Assembly: GCF_039655865.1 (NCBI RefSeq) | Contig: NZ_JBBYXL010000003.1 | Coordinates: 62,001-126,000, forward strand | DNA length: 64,000 nt | DNA from: Prosthecobacter sp. SYSU 5D2 | GTDB taxonomy: Bacteria > Verrucomicrobiota > Verrucomicrobiia > Verrucomicrobiales > Verrucomicrobiaceae | Direction of reading: 5' to 3' | Shown here: piece after piece, positions 25,505 through 32,972 of the stretch | Layout: each line of letters starts with the position of its first letter | How positions within the stretch are numbered: the first letter of the stretch is position 1 | Notes under the pieces: generated by a model | The model's input: the letters and a program-made list of their open reading frames with translations, nothing else | What the model was told of the DNA's origin: nothing | Database searches by the model: none | Program-made: the position numbers and the translations under genes

Positions 25505-27153
25505 GCAGCGCGTTTGATTACCTCCTCAACCAGAGGCTTAGACTTCATGGACTCCATCATCATTTCCTTCTGCTCTGCGGCCTGTGCAGCCTGAGCGCGG
25601 GCTTCCTGGATGGCTTGGACGGATTCCTCAGAGCGCAGGTAATCAGCCGGCAGTCCCTCGCCCCTGGTGAGGTCACGGAAGGCGCGGACGGAGTCGAAGT
25701 GATCGAATGTTGCGCTCCCGGTCTGCTCCGCCTGTGCCACCATGGAGAACAGTTCAAAGATTCGGGCCGTGCCGCTCATCTTCGCCTGCTGCATGGCCAG
25801 GCTCATGCGGTTATTCTGGACGGCACGCGGGAAAAGGAGAGTCGGCTGTCCAAGGGAGTTCATCACGAAAGCCTCACGCGGCGGACGCGGCAGACGGCCA
25901 GAGCGATAGAGCAGCATGAACACGCGCTCCAGAATGGGATTGATGAACTCGGTAGTCAGGGAGGTGAACGCCGGAGAGAACCGGGCCAGCTTCTCAGCCT
26001 CCAGTGCCCGGACATGCGGAATGTTGATGTCCTTGATGTTGTTCGAGAAGATTTCAAACAGGGTCCGATGGAAGGCTTCATTGATGGCCTTCTCTTTGCG
26101 CTCGATCAGGTTCACGCCGATGTCGAAGCGCCCGCCGGTCATCCACTCCTTGGGGAAGCTTGACTGGTCAAGGCCGCCCATCGTGATCCCGCCTGCCCGC
26201 AGGTCTGGCACGCCCTGGTATCCCTGGGGAAGGATGAGCCGCGGATTCACCGTGACCTCTGCGAGCGTGGCCATGAGCATTTCCAGGTAGTTCACGCCTC
26301 GGATCTCTGCCAGGGCCTGCATGGCCGGGCTGACACCATAGGCGCTGGCCTCAGACCACCGGAGATAACGCGTCGTGAACGATGGCAGTTCCTCGTAGCC
26401 GGATTCCTTCACCTTCAATTTGCTGTCAATGTGCACCCACACGGAAGCCCAGGGCATGCCCATAGGACCGCCATCCGGGGACTGATCTTTGACCGGGCGC
26501 GGATAGATGACGTGCAGAAAGCGGAACTTCTCGTTTGGCCTGTTCGCCGCCATGGCATTGGTCACAGCCGGAGGCACCTGGGGGAACTCCTCAACGGCCT
26601 GTGATGCCGTGCGCTCGATCTCGCGGAAGACGGTATCAACGTAGCCCTCTGCATTCTCACCGATGACGAACGTCCCCACATCCCAGGCCCGGAAGTTCAG
26701 GGGATTGCGAATTCCAGTCTCAGCCCACAGGGAAGCCGTGCCGAATGTGGAGCGGTCCAGAAGCACCTCATGAGCGCGGGTGTAGAAGTTGCTCGAAAAG
26801 AGCATCGTGAGCGCAATCTCCGTGCAGCTCTGCAGCCAGTTTTCCAGCGCATCATTGCCCTCTTGCTCGGGAGCTGGTTTCCACACGAACCACCGGCCCT
26901 CGCTTGGCATGATCCACGTCATGCAGCCAGCAGCCAGGACATTGTTCGCCTCGACCGCCACGGAGTTCAGCAGCCGCGTCTCAGGCTGATACCCTGTGTC
27001 ATGCGTGGTGGACTGCGATGTCGAGTTCAGCAGGCCGGTCAGCTTGCGCGTGAGGCACATCTTGCCGCACTCCCGCCAAAGGTTTTGAAAGCCGCTCGCG
27101 TCTGCGCGGTAGCGTTCATTCAGAGAGATGAGGCCTTGGGGAGTGGTGTCCAT
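25501..27153 (-). CDS. Portal protein (T7 gp8-like head-tail connector)
   Basis: 550 residues. It belongs to the head-to-tail connecting protein family of T7-like podoviruses: N-terminal helices with RLLNSVAVEANNVLAAG and TWIMPSEGRWF, the DRSTFGTASLW segment, a stem/crown region and YHRTLFEIF-type helices near 340-360. Twelve copies form the portal ring through which terminase packs DNA and to which tail tubular A binds. It overlaps the next gene by ATGA. Strong call from length, order and motifs. Confidence 0.88.
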   Translation of the reverse strand: MDTTPQGLISLNERYRADASGFQNLWRECGKMCLTRKLTGLLNSTSQSTTHDTGYQPETRLLNSVAVEANNVLAAGCMTWIMPSEGRWFVWKPAPEQEGNDALENWLQSCTEIALTMLFSSNFYTRAHEVLLDRSTFGTASLWAETGIRNPLNFRAWDVGTFVIGENAEGYVDTVFREIERTASQAVEEFPQVPPAVTNAMAANRPNEKFRFLHVIYPRPVKDQSPDGGPMGMPWASVWVHIDSKLKVKESGYEELPSFTTRYLRWSEASAYGVSPAMQALAEIRGVNYLEMLMATLAEVTVNPRLILPQGYQGVPDLRAGGITMGGLDQSSFPKEWMTGGRFDIGVNLIERKEKAINEAFHRTLFEIFSNNIKDINIPHVRALEAEKLARFSPAFTSLTTEFINPILERVFMLLYRSGRLPRPPREAFVMNSLGQPTLLFPRAVQNNRMSLAMQQAKMSGTARIFELFSMVAQAEQTGSATFDHFDSVRAFRDLTRGEGLPADYLRSEESVQAIQEARAQAAQAAEQKEMMMESMKSKPLVEEVIKRAA

Positions 27154-27159
27154 AGAGGA

Positions 27160-27525
27160 TCAGCCGAGAGTTGCAATGCCGCCGAGTGCGGGGCGGACCG
27201 CCTGTGACTGGGCGATCTGAGTCGCAGCCGTGCCGAAGCGCATCTTCTGCCGCTTCCGCTGATCCCGGCCAGCTTCCACGGTGTCAATGTTGGTGGACTG
27301 TGGAGCCGATGCCGGGGTGTAGTCGGCACTCTTGATGTTCGCCGCCTGCCGCATCTGCTCGCGTGCCAGGGTCATGTTCTCGCGATGCGCCTGGATGGAG
27401 GCGAGCCGGGCTTTCTTTGCCTCAGCAGCAGCGGCATCGCCACCGCCACCGCCGAAGTTCAGCGGAGGCTTCCGGTTATAGACATCGCCGAACGTCGCGG
27501 GCGATTGAGGAGCGAAATCGGTCAT
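27160..27525 (-). CDS. Small phage protein upstream of portal, Gly/Ala-rich
   Basis: 121 residues from ATG 27525 (MTDFAPQSPATFG); an in-frame start 252 bp upstream would run through the whole preceding gene. It has a run of five glycines at ~24-28, a helical charged middle (AAAEAKKARLASIQAHREN) and a basic segment RDQRKRQKMRFG. The start overlaps the end of the 27476 gene by 50 bp. Role unknown; similar small basic proteins near the portal often load with DNA or the head core. Confidence 0.6.
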   Translation of the reverse strand: MTDFAPQSPATFGDVYNRKPPLNFGGGGGDAAAAEAKKARLASIQAHRENMTLAREQMRQAANIKSADYTPASAPQSTNIDTVEAGRDQRKRQKMRFGTAATQIAQSQAVRPALGGIATLG

Positions 27526-27835
27526 AACTCCAGAACCGGGGGGAATTACGCCTTGCGAATGCAACCCATTTTTTTGCAGGCAGCAGAGGGAAGTAGGATT
27601 CAGCCTTTTGCAGGTCACCGGCCAGGCACCAGATGAAGAGTGTGTCCCCGGCAGGATCCGCGTCAGTCGGATCACAGCGGCGGGATTCAGGCCAGTGGTG
27701 ATGGATGACCCGGGCGAGAAAGAAAAAGTCTTGCGTATTGACCACGTAGCCGGAGAGCATGTGAGCGCAGACTGCAAAGTCCAGGTCCTGGCCTTGACCG
27801 GCGGCGAGGCGTTCAGCTTGGGCGTAAGGTGTCAT
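27476..27835 (-). CDS. Conserved-looking phage protein between terminase and portal
   Basis: 119 residues starting MTPYAQAERLAAG, overlapping the large terminase stop by ATGA. It contains HMLSGYVVNTQDFFFLARV followed by an acidic DADPAGDTLFIWCLAGD part; small proteins with this kind of sequence are found in the same slot in T7-like prophages. Function unknown. Overlap with the start of the following gene is 50 bp in a different frame. Confidence 0.65.
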   Translation of the reverse strand: MTPYAQAERLAAGQGQDLDFAVCAHMLSGYVVNTQDFFFLARVIHHHWPESRRCDPTDADPAGDTLFIWCLAGDLQKAESYFPLLPAKKWVAFARRNSPRFWSYDRFRSSIARDVRRCL

Positions 27836-29436
27836 CCTCTCATTCCCATGATTGCCCTGATCTGCTGGCCTTGCTGCCCGTGAATGGAGCTGCTGACAGC
27901 CATTGCGCCCGCTGATGAAGCAGCTGTGATCATCCCCAGCTTATCAGCCTCGGCGTAAGTTCGCATGGCATCCGCAGTGTGAGAGCAGATGTCACCATGG
28001 GGCTGGTTCTTCAACACGCCCGTGCTCGATGCCTTGGCTATCCTGTAGCCTTCCAGCCGTGCCACTCCTGACGGTTGCTCAATCTCTCCGACCTTCACCG
28101 GCACATCGCAGCGTGAGTGCATCCAGAAGCGGTTGATGCGCTTCCTCACCTCGCTGATGCCCACCCACACGTCAGGGATGCGCGGCACCACGTGGACAGC
28201 GTGGGCAGGAATGCCGGCCGAGATGATCTGTGTGCGGAAGCTCAGGCCTGAGCCCTTGTCGCGGATGTCGGCGTCATGGGGGATGAACATGCCGGAAATG
28301 GGGCCGAACCGCAGCGCCCACTCCCGTTGGATGGTGGCCAAGTAGTCAGCGCCAAGGCCTTCCCCTGCCGTCCAGTCCAGGATGTTGATGTCCCTGGCCG
28401 TAGGCTGAATGAGCCAGCCAGCCGTGTTCGGTCCGCAGCCCAGGTCCCAAAAGCTGAAGATCGGCAGCCCGGCCTCTGGTTCAAAGTCTCTCACCCGGCC
28501 CTGCATGCGCAGCTTGGCCATCTCAGGATAGATGGCACCCTGAACCATGGCCTTGTCACACTCGCCTATCCATGACGGGTATTCCGCGAGCATGCTGTCT
28601 CCCTGCTCTCGCTGCTTGAGCTGATACCATGCCTGCTGTGCCGGAGTCGCCTTGATGCCGTGATCCCGTTCCAGCTCTTGGAAATACTGGATGACATCGC
28701 CATCCGTGGGCACCTGGCCAGGGAGGCTGTAATCTGGATGCCCGAGCCAGGAAAAGAACTGGAGTCTCCAGCTTGCGACGGTAAGAGGCTTCCCTGCCCC
28801 TTCTTTGGCCAGCTTGAACAGCCTGGCACATGCGCCGGTCTGGCCAGCTCGCATGGTGGTCTCTACGTCCAGGATGTCCTGGGGCAGCACAGAGTTGATA
28901 CTGCCCTGCATGATCTCGTTGCCCTTGGCTTCGCTGGCATCACAGATGGGGCCAAGCTCGGAGATGTGGAGCCGTTGAGGCGTGCGGCCTGTGAAGGATG
29001 TCCCGGCCTGAAAGTTGCTGCCGTTGCTCCATTCAAGCTCGCCGTCGTTGTTGCGCACCAGGGGATTGGCGGCGTGGATGAGCTTCCAGAGCGCGGCGAT
29101 GTCTGGATCTGGATGCTCTGGCCCCTTCTCCCAGGCAAGGCGAAAGATGGCCAGCTTTTCCTCAGCGTCAGCTGCCGATCGGTCAATGATGGCGGCCTTG
29201 AAGTTCGGCGTGAACACGCACTCATCCCCGTTTTCCAAGACAATCTCCGTGGAGAGCCCCAGCTTTCGCGCCTTGGGAACAAAGTTGCGATTATGCCGGT
29301 TCTCCCGAAAGGAAAGCTGCTCAGGCCGGGCGATGAATGGCTTCACCTGGCCCTCTGCCAGGATCTGATACAGATTCTCCAAACGCCAGGCGCGGTCTGC
29401 CAGTTTGGCGATGAGGTCAGGATTCGGTGCGTCCAT
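27832..29436 (-). CDS. Terminase large subunit
   Basis: 534 residues. N-terminal ATPase: adenine-side motif near residue 40 (PEQLSFRENRHNR), variant Walker A KARKLGLST at ~55-63, Walker B-like LHISELG at ~157-163. C-terminal RNase-H-like nuclease: IFSFWDLGCGPNTAG at ~325-340 supplies the first metal-binding Asp. It pumps DNA into the procapsid via the portal and cuts genome ends. It overlaps the small subunit gene by 20 bp and the next gene by 4 bp. The packaging type (cos or pac) cannot be told from sequence alone. Confidence 0.9.
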   Translation of the reverse strand: MDAPNPDLIAKLADRAWRLENLYQILAEGQVKPFIARPEQLSFRENRHNRNFVPKARKLGLSTEIVLENGDECVFTPNFKAAIIDRSAADAEEKLAIFRLAWEKGPEHPDPDIAALWKLIHAANPLVRNNDGELEWSNGSNFQAGTSFTGRTPQRLHISELGPICDASEAKGNEIMQGSINSVLPQDILDVETTMRAGQTGACARLFKLAKEGAGKPLTVASWRLQFFSWLGHPDYSLPGQVPTDGDVIQYFQELERDHGIKATPAQQAWYQLKQREQGDSMLAEYPSWIGECDKAMVQGAIYPEMAKLRMQGRVRDFEPEAGLPIFSFWDLGCGPNTAGWLIQPTARDINILDWTAGEGLGADYLATIQREWALRFGPISGMFIPHDADIRDKGSGLSFRTQIISAGIPAHAVHVVPRIPDVWVGISEVRKRINRFWMHSRCDVPVKVGEIEQPSGVARLEGYRIAKASSTGVLKNQPHGDICSHTADAMRTYAEADKLGMITAASSAGAMAVSSSIHGQQGQQIRAIMGMRG

Positions 29437-29968
29437 GGGTCACGTGTTGGATGCGGGCGAGAGCAGCGGCCAGTTCGCCCATCTTTTCAGCCTGCTTGTC
29501 TGCCGCCCGGTCCTGTGCCAGCTCACCGGCGAGCTTGGCGTCCAGCTCAATGCATGCGCGTTTGTCTGGCAGCGTCAGCATTCTCCGGCCGTGCTTGTCG
29601 TATTTCACGCCGTTGATGAGGTCGGCATCCTTTGTTTCGTCTATCGCTGCACCCTTCATCCTCACGACCCGAGCCAGGAACATGCGCTTCTCCAGCATGG
29701 TGAGCACTGCATCATTGGCAATCTCCTTGGCTTTCACTGTCACCTGAGAGTGAAGCCATGCAATCCTGATAGATACCTGAGAATCACGAGCAAGCTTCGG
29801 CCCTGTGGTTTCTGCGGTGGACTGAGAGCATTTGGAGCTGATTGCCTGCTTGTAAGCCTCTGCGGCAGATGTCTCTCCCTGTGATACCAGCAGAGCAAAC
29901 CGCTCATGCTTGGGATTGCTGAGCGGCTGACTTCCCGGCGCGTTGCTATCAGGTGGACTATCAGGCAC
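29417..29968 (-). CDS. Terminase small subunit
   Basis: 183 residues. N-terminal helix-turn-helix region (KHERFALLVSQGETSAAEAYKQA) as in Terminase_2-type small subunits, central helices for oligomerisation, and an Ala/Gln-rich C-terminal helix that contacts the large subunit. It recognises the phage packaging site. Its end overlaps the large subunit start, the classic pairing. Confidence 0.85.
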   Translation of the reverse strand: MPDSPPDSNAPGSQPLSNPKHERFALLVSQGETSAAEAYKQAISSKCSQSTAETTGPKLARDSQVSIRIAWLHSQVTVKAKEIANDAVLTMLEKRMFLARVVRMKGAAIDETKDADLINGVKYDKHGRRMLTLPDKRACIELDAKLAGELAQDRAADKQAEKMGELAAALARIQHVTHGRTES

Positions 29969-30034
29969 ACCTCAACCCGGCGGATTAACAGGGAGAATGT
30001 CAAGGGGCACATCTTTGGCATGCCGGCGGCTGCA

Positions 30035-30721
30035 TCAGTTTGTTTGCCTGGTATTTGCCAAATGAGGTGAACTGGCAATGATGGCCTCCCCATTGTTCAT
30101 AATCTTGGCGAACATCTTTTGATATTCCCAGGTTGCGGAAATGACAAGAATCTGGAAAGCGCAAAAATGGAATTCTCTCTCATCCTGATCCGTCACGTGC
30201 ACATACTGACGGAGGTAGTCGGAAATGGCTGAATCGGCTTCCTGTAGCAAATGTAACTCTGCTTTAAAAGCTGGAAAATGCAGGCCTAACAGTATCTCGG
30301 GGACGGCTAGAGCTGTTGATCGAGATACAACATATGAGTTGTTCCAGCTGATTTCAATTTGCTCATCGCCCACAGCGGCTTCGCTCAAGCATATCTCAAT
30401 ATACCTTCGTAGACCAATCATGACGGTCTCCAATTTTTCTCGCAGCATACCCCTGACCTCGTGAATCTTCTGCTGTTCGGCCAACAGCCTCTGGGCGTTC
30501 AATTGCTCTGATTGACTGTGCAAAGTCCAGATCGCAAATCCCATGGTTACCATGCTGGCAATTGAATTAAAAAATCCAAACATGTCGCCGAACTGTCCAG
30601 CGAGCGCCAACGACTCAGGTTTGACTACAATGGTGACCAGTCCGATGCCCAGGATTACCAGCCAAACAATGAAGGCAATCATAACGACACCTTTGATTTT
30701 TTCTAAAGTCCAGGATCTCAT
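30035..30721 (-). CDS. Membrane protein of unknown function beside terminase
   Basis: 228 residues from ATG 30721 (MRSWTLEKIKG). Two hydrophobic helices lie at ~12-34 and ~45-63, then a soluble C-terminal region of ~160 residues with a coiled-coil-like start (SQSEQLNAQRLLAEQQKIHEV). No catalytic motif is recognised. Base composition is lower in GC than adjacent structural genes and it breaks the tight overlaps seen elsewhere (66 bp gaps on both sides), so it may be an inserted 'moron' gene, perhaps for superinfection exclusion. That role is inference. Confidence 0.6.
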   Translation of the reverse strand: MRSWTLEKIKGVVMIAFIVWLVILGIGLVTIVVKPESLALAGQFGDMFGFFNSIASMVTMGFAIWTLHSQSEQLNAQRLLAEQQKIHEVRGMLREKLETVMIGLRRYIEICLSEAAVGDEQIEISWNNSYVVSRSTALAVPEILLGLHFPAFKAELHLLQEADSAISDYLRQYVHVTDQDEREFHFCAFQILVISATWEYQKMFAKIMNNGEAIIASSPHLANTRQTN

Positions 30722-30787
30722 AGTTGCAAATAGGCCGTGTGGCAATGCCACCGAGCGGCCAGTTAGCACCGATCATTCCCAAAGCAA

Positions 30788-31111
30788 TTATTTTGCTCCC
30801 CGGTTCATGCACACCTTGCAGGGCTTCGTGAATTCATTCGGCATCCACATTCCACCGAGGGGGACCTTCGCACCACATAGCGCAATTCCTGATGGAGGCA
30901 CCAGATGGGCAGAGTCATGGTTTAGAGACCGCATCCACAGAGGCTTGGACGTCTCTGGCGTGACAGGAGGTGTGACAGTTCGAGCGATTTTCCAGCGACC
31001 TCTTTCAGCCCATTTACGCACGGTGGCAGGCTTGATCCCGTGGCGCTGTGCTGCCTCTGATGCTGTCACACCAGATGTCACAAGACGGCGGCATTTTTCG
31101 CGTGTGGTCAT
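30788..31111 (-). CDS. Small helix-turn-helix protein with C-terminal Cys motif
   Basis: 107 residues from ATG 31111, which overlaps the preceding stop as ATGA. Residues ~5-40 form a transposase/terminase-type HTH (VTSGVTASEAAQRHGIKPATVRKWAERG). The C-terminus has CGAK and CKVCMNRG, a possible zinc site. Could be a regulator or a DNA-binding packaging factor; it lies upstream of terminase in the middle operon. Confidence 0.65.
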   Translation of the reverse strand: MTTREKCRRLVTSGVTASEAAQRHGIKPATVRKWAERGRWKIARTVTPPVTPETSKPLWMRSLNHDSAHLVPPSGIALCGAKVPLGGMWMPNEFTKPCKVCMNRGAK

Positions 31112-31410
31112 AATTCTGAGTCCTTTGATTGTCCGATAACTGCACATTCCTGGATCATGGCGGGCATGTCATCTATCCAGATGTCCACCTTGTATCCCGC
31201 CTTTAGCGCGGCCTTTTCCTTCATAGCCCCGCCGGTATAGATGATTGGCATGGTGTGCGGCAGTTGGTAGCGCTCCATGTCTTCGCTTCTGCCACTTCTG
31301 CCGGTCACCATGATAAGCCTGTGTCCGCTATGCGTGCACGCAGCAGCAAACAGCCTCCACAGGCCAGGGTCAGCCGTCCATGTCCCGTCAAAGTCGATTG
31401 CGATGGTCAT
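31108..31410 (-). CDS. HAD-like phosphatase, small phage form
   Basis: 100 residues from ATG 31410 (MTIAIDFDGTW). Motif I is DFDGT with Asp6 as nucleophile and Asp8; motif II is MVTGR; WIDDMPAM near the end gives the acidic motif IV. The cap domain is missing, as in small phage HAD proteins. Likely a nucleotide or polynucleotide phosphatase. Coupled by four-base overlaps on both sides. Confidence 0.75.
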   Translation of the reverse strand: MTIAIDFDGTWTADPGLWRLFAAACTHSGHRLIMVTGRSGRSEDMERYQLPHTMPIIYTGGAMKEKAALKAGYKVDIWIDDMPAMIQECAVIGQSKDSEL

Positions 31411-31673
31411 TCGGACTCCTTTCCCTTGATCATCCAGCCCCAGGAATAGCGGAGCGATGTCCACTCATAGCCCAGTCGCTTGGCCATTGTGGCACCGGCC
31501 AGCCCTGCGCCCTGCTGGGTCCTGAATCGTCTGCCAGGCCAGATGATGTCTGCAAGGCTGGCACCGTAGTAGGGGCCGGGTCCATTGGCTGCGGCGTATG
31601 CCTCCAGCCGTTGCTTTGCCTCAGCTAGGGTGACTGGCGGATAGGTAGGATCATAGGTATCTGGTCGTCTCAT
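31407..31673 (-). CDS. Small conserved-looking phage protein
   Basis: 88 residues from ATG 31673 (MRRPDTYDPTYPPVTLAEAKQ). It contains PYYGASLADIIWPGRRF and GAGLAGATMAKRLGYEW, suggesting a small helical DNA-binding-like domain with a winged end. Position between the helicase loader and the HAD gene suggests a replication or nucleotide-metabolism accessory. No known family is claimed. Confidence 0.6.
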   Translation of the reverse strand: MRRPDTYDPTYPPVTLAEAKQRLEAYAAANGPGPYYGASLADIIWPGRRFRTQQGAGLAGATMAKRLGYEWTSLRYSWGWMIKGKESE

Positions 31674-31690
31674 ATGCGTATTGTCAAAAT

Positions 31691-32323
31691 TCACCCCCAG
31701 AAGTCCGGCACATCGGCAGGGATCTCGATGCACGTTGATCCGTCACGCTTGAGCCTGGAGGCAATGCGGCCGTCCATAGCGGTTTCAATCTCCCCCCGGT
31801 AAAGGTTGGCGCAGAGCATCGTCCATTTGCCGGAGCGGAGCTGGAGCAGTTCCTTGATGCGGCTGGTGATGACGCCGCCTGCGCCTTTGTCCATGAGCGC
31901 ACCGGAGCCGATGTCCTCGATGTAGATGACATCATAGCGGGCGTAGTCCTTCGGGGCCTTCCAGTCGCTCAGATCCTCAGCCGGTATGATGTGGGCCATT
32001 TGTGGGCCGCGCCAGCCGGTGGATGTCTTGATGCTCCATGCTCCCCGGCTGTGGGCTGCACGAAGGGCTGACATGGCCTGCTTGAGGATGTGGGTCTTAC
32101 CGACTCCAGAGGGGCCAAGCAGTGACAGCCAGCGAGGCGGTTCCTTGCGGATGATGGCAGAGACGAATTCCTGCACGCGGGGCAAAATGGGGCGGAGTGC
32201 GTTGTGGTAGGGATCGTAGTTCCAGTTCAGCCGGGCAATCTCTGGATGGATGTCAGGAGTAGCGTCCGGGTTTATTGGCCGTGTCGCTTCTGCCAGGTGG
32301 GCGGTTATGTGGGTAGGATGCAT
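31691..32323 (-). CDS. DnaC/IstB-like AAA+ ATPase (helicase loader)
   Basis: 210 residues. Walker A GPSGVGKT at 70-77, Walker B VIYIEDIG at ~132-139, and a sensor-like arginine in ASRLKRDGST near 187-196. This is the size and plan of phage DnaC-type loaders, which bring the host replicative helicase to the phage origin. The chosen start overlaps the replication protein gene by 71 bp; an internal start is possible but the first ATG keeps the usual N-terminal extension. Confidence 0.82.
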   Translation of the reverse strand: MHPTHITAHLAEATRPINPDATPDIHPEIARLNWNYDPYHNALRPILPRVQEFVSAIIRKEPPRWLSLLGPSGVGKTHILKQAMSALRAAHSRGAWSIKTSTGWRGPQMAHIIPAEDLSDWKAPKDYARYDVIYIEDIGSGALMDKGAGGVITSRIKELLQLRSGKWTMLCANLYRGEIETAMDGRIASRLKRDGSTCIEIPADVPDFWG

Positions 32324-32879
32324 GTCGTGTTGTGGGTGATGTGTGTTTTCCGTCCTGGACCCAGCGCCCGTGGCAGGTGCGAAGGGCGGCTTTCCAGTCC
32401 TTCATGGGCTGGTTGCCGACCTTCCAGCCCTTGGAGGCGTAGAAGTTCCAGGCGTTCTCGGATTCCAGCGCGGGGAGCGGTGGGGCGAGGGTGCTTCCGT
32501 AGGCCTTCCAGTCCTCGATTGGCGGCGGGGTGAAACGCTTTGCTGGCTTCTCTGGCTCGGTCTGGAGGCTGAAATCTGGCTCCTTACGCGCAGGTGCGGG
32601 AGAGAGCGTGGGTGGGGGCGTAGGGGGGAGAGGTGTGGAGAGGGGGGAAGAGGGGGAGGGTTCAGCGTCACATGTGACGTTTTGTGACGTTTTGTGATGG
32701 TCTGTGACGCTTTGCGATGCTTTGCGCTGCCTATAGGAAGCTGTGCGCCTGGCTCCAGGGGACCTCGTATCTTCTCCGGCTCGGGCCTCAATGCTGCCAT
32801 CAGGCAACAGGCGGACGACCAGCCCTTGAGAGGCGAGCAGCGCGATGTTGGCAACGGTTTCTGGAGACAGGTTGATCAT
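32253..32879 (-). CDS. Phage replication protein (origin-binding type candidate)
   Basis: 208 residues. A small N-terminal domain (VRLLPDGSIEAR) leads to a Ser/Thr/Pro-rich linker at ~55-95 and a C-terminal block AWNFYASKGWKVGNQPMKDWKAALRT (around 143-168), found in many phage replication proteins near helicase loaders. The gene contains a six-unit 10-bp repeat array (32673-32732), so, like lambda O, it may both encode an initiator and carry the origin. The Pro-rich linker is coded by a strong purine/pyrimidine tract. Confidence 0.7.
   Translation of the reverse strand: MINLSPETVANIALLASQGLVVRLLPDGSIEARAGEDTRSPGARRTASYRQRKASQSVTDHHKTSQNVTCDAEPSPSSPLSTPLPPTPPPTLSPAPARKEPDFSLQTEPEKPAKRFTPPPIEDWKAYGSTLAPPLPALESENAWNFYASKGWKVGNQPMKDWKAALRTCHGRWVQDGKHTSPTTRHASYPHNRPPGRSDTANKPGRYS
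32597..32660. other. Polypurine tract beside the 10-bp repeats
   Basis: The plus strand is almost only G and A over this stretch (runs of 5-6 G broken by GA), and it codes for the Pro/Ser-rich linker on the minus strand. It lies next to the repeat array. Such tracts can adopt triplex or other unusual structure and stall polymerases; a link to origin unwinding is speculation. Confidence 0.5.
32666..32732. repeat. 10-bp iteron-like array with palindrome inside replication gene
   Basis: Six consecutive 10-bp units begin at 32673, 32683, 32693, 32703, 32713 and 32723: two exact TGTGACGTTT, then TGTGATGGTC, TGTGACGCTT, TGCGATGCTT and TGCGCTGCCT. The left end overlaps a 14-bp perfect palindrome, CGTCACATGTGACG (32666-32679). 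The 10-bp period is not a multiple of three, so it is not a protein repeat, and it equals about one helical turn, placing all units on one face. This is how initiator-binding iterons look. A weaker pair, TGTGATGCTT TACGATGCGC, is at 38764-38783. Confidence 0.7.
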
Positions 32880-32972
32880 GGTCTAAAGTCCAGGTCATTT
32901 TGAAGTTCGTCATGCCGCCCAATACCGCCCATTATGCAGACAGGACTGGCGGGCAGGGCGGTCATGTCTTAG

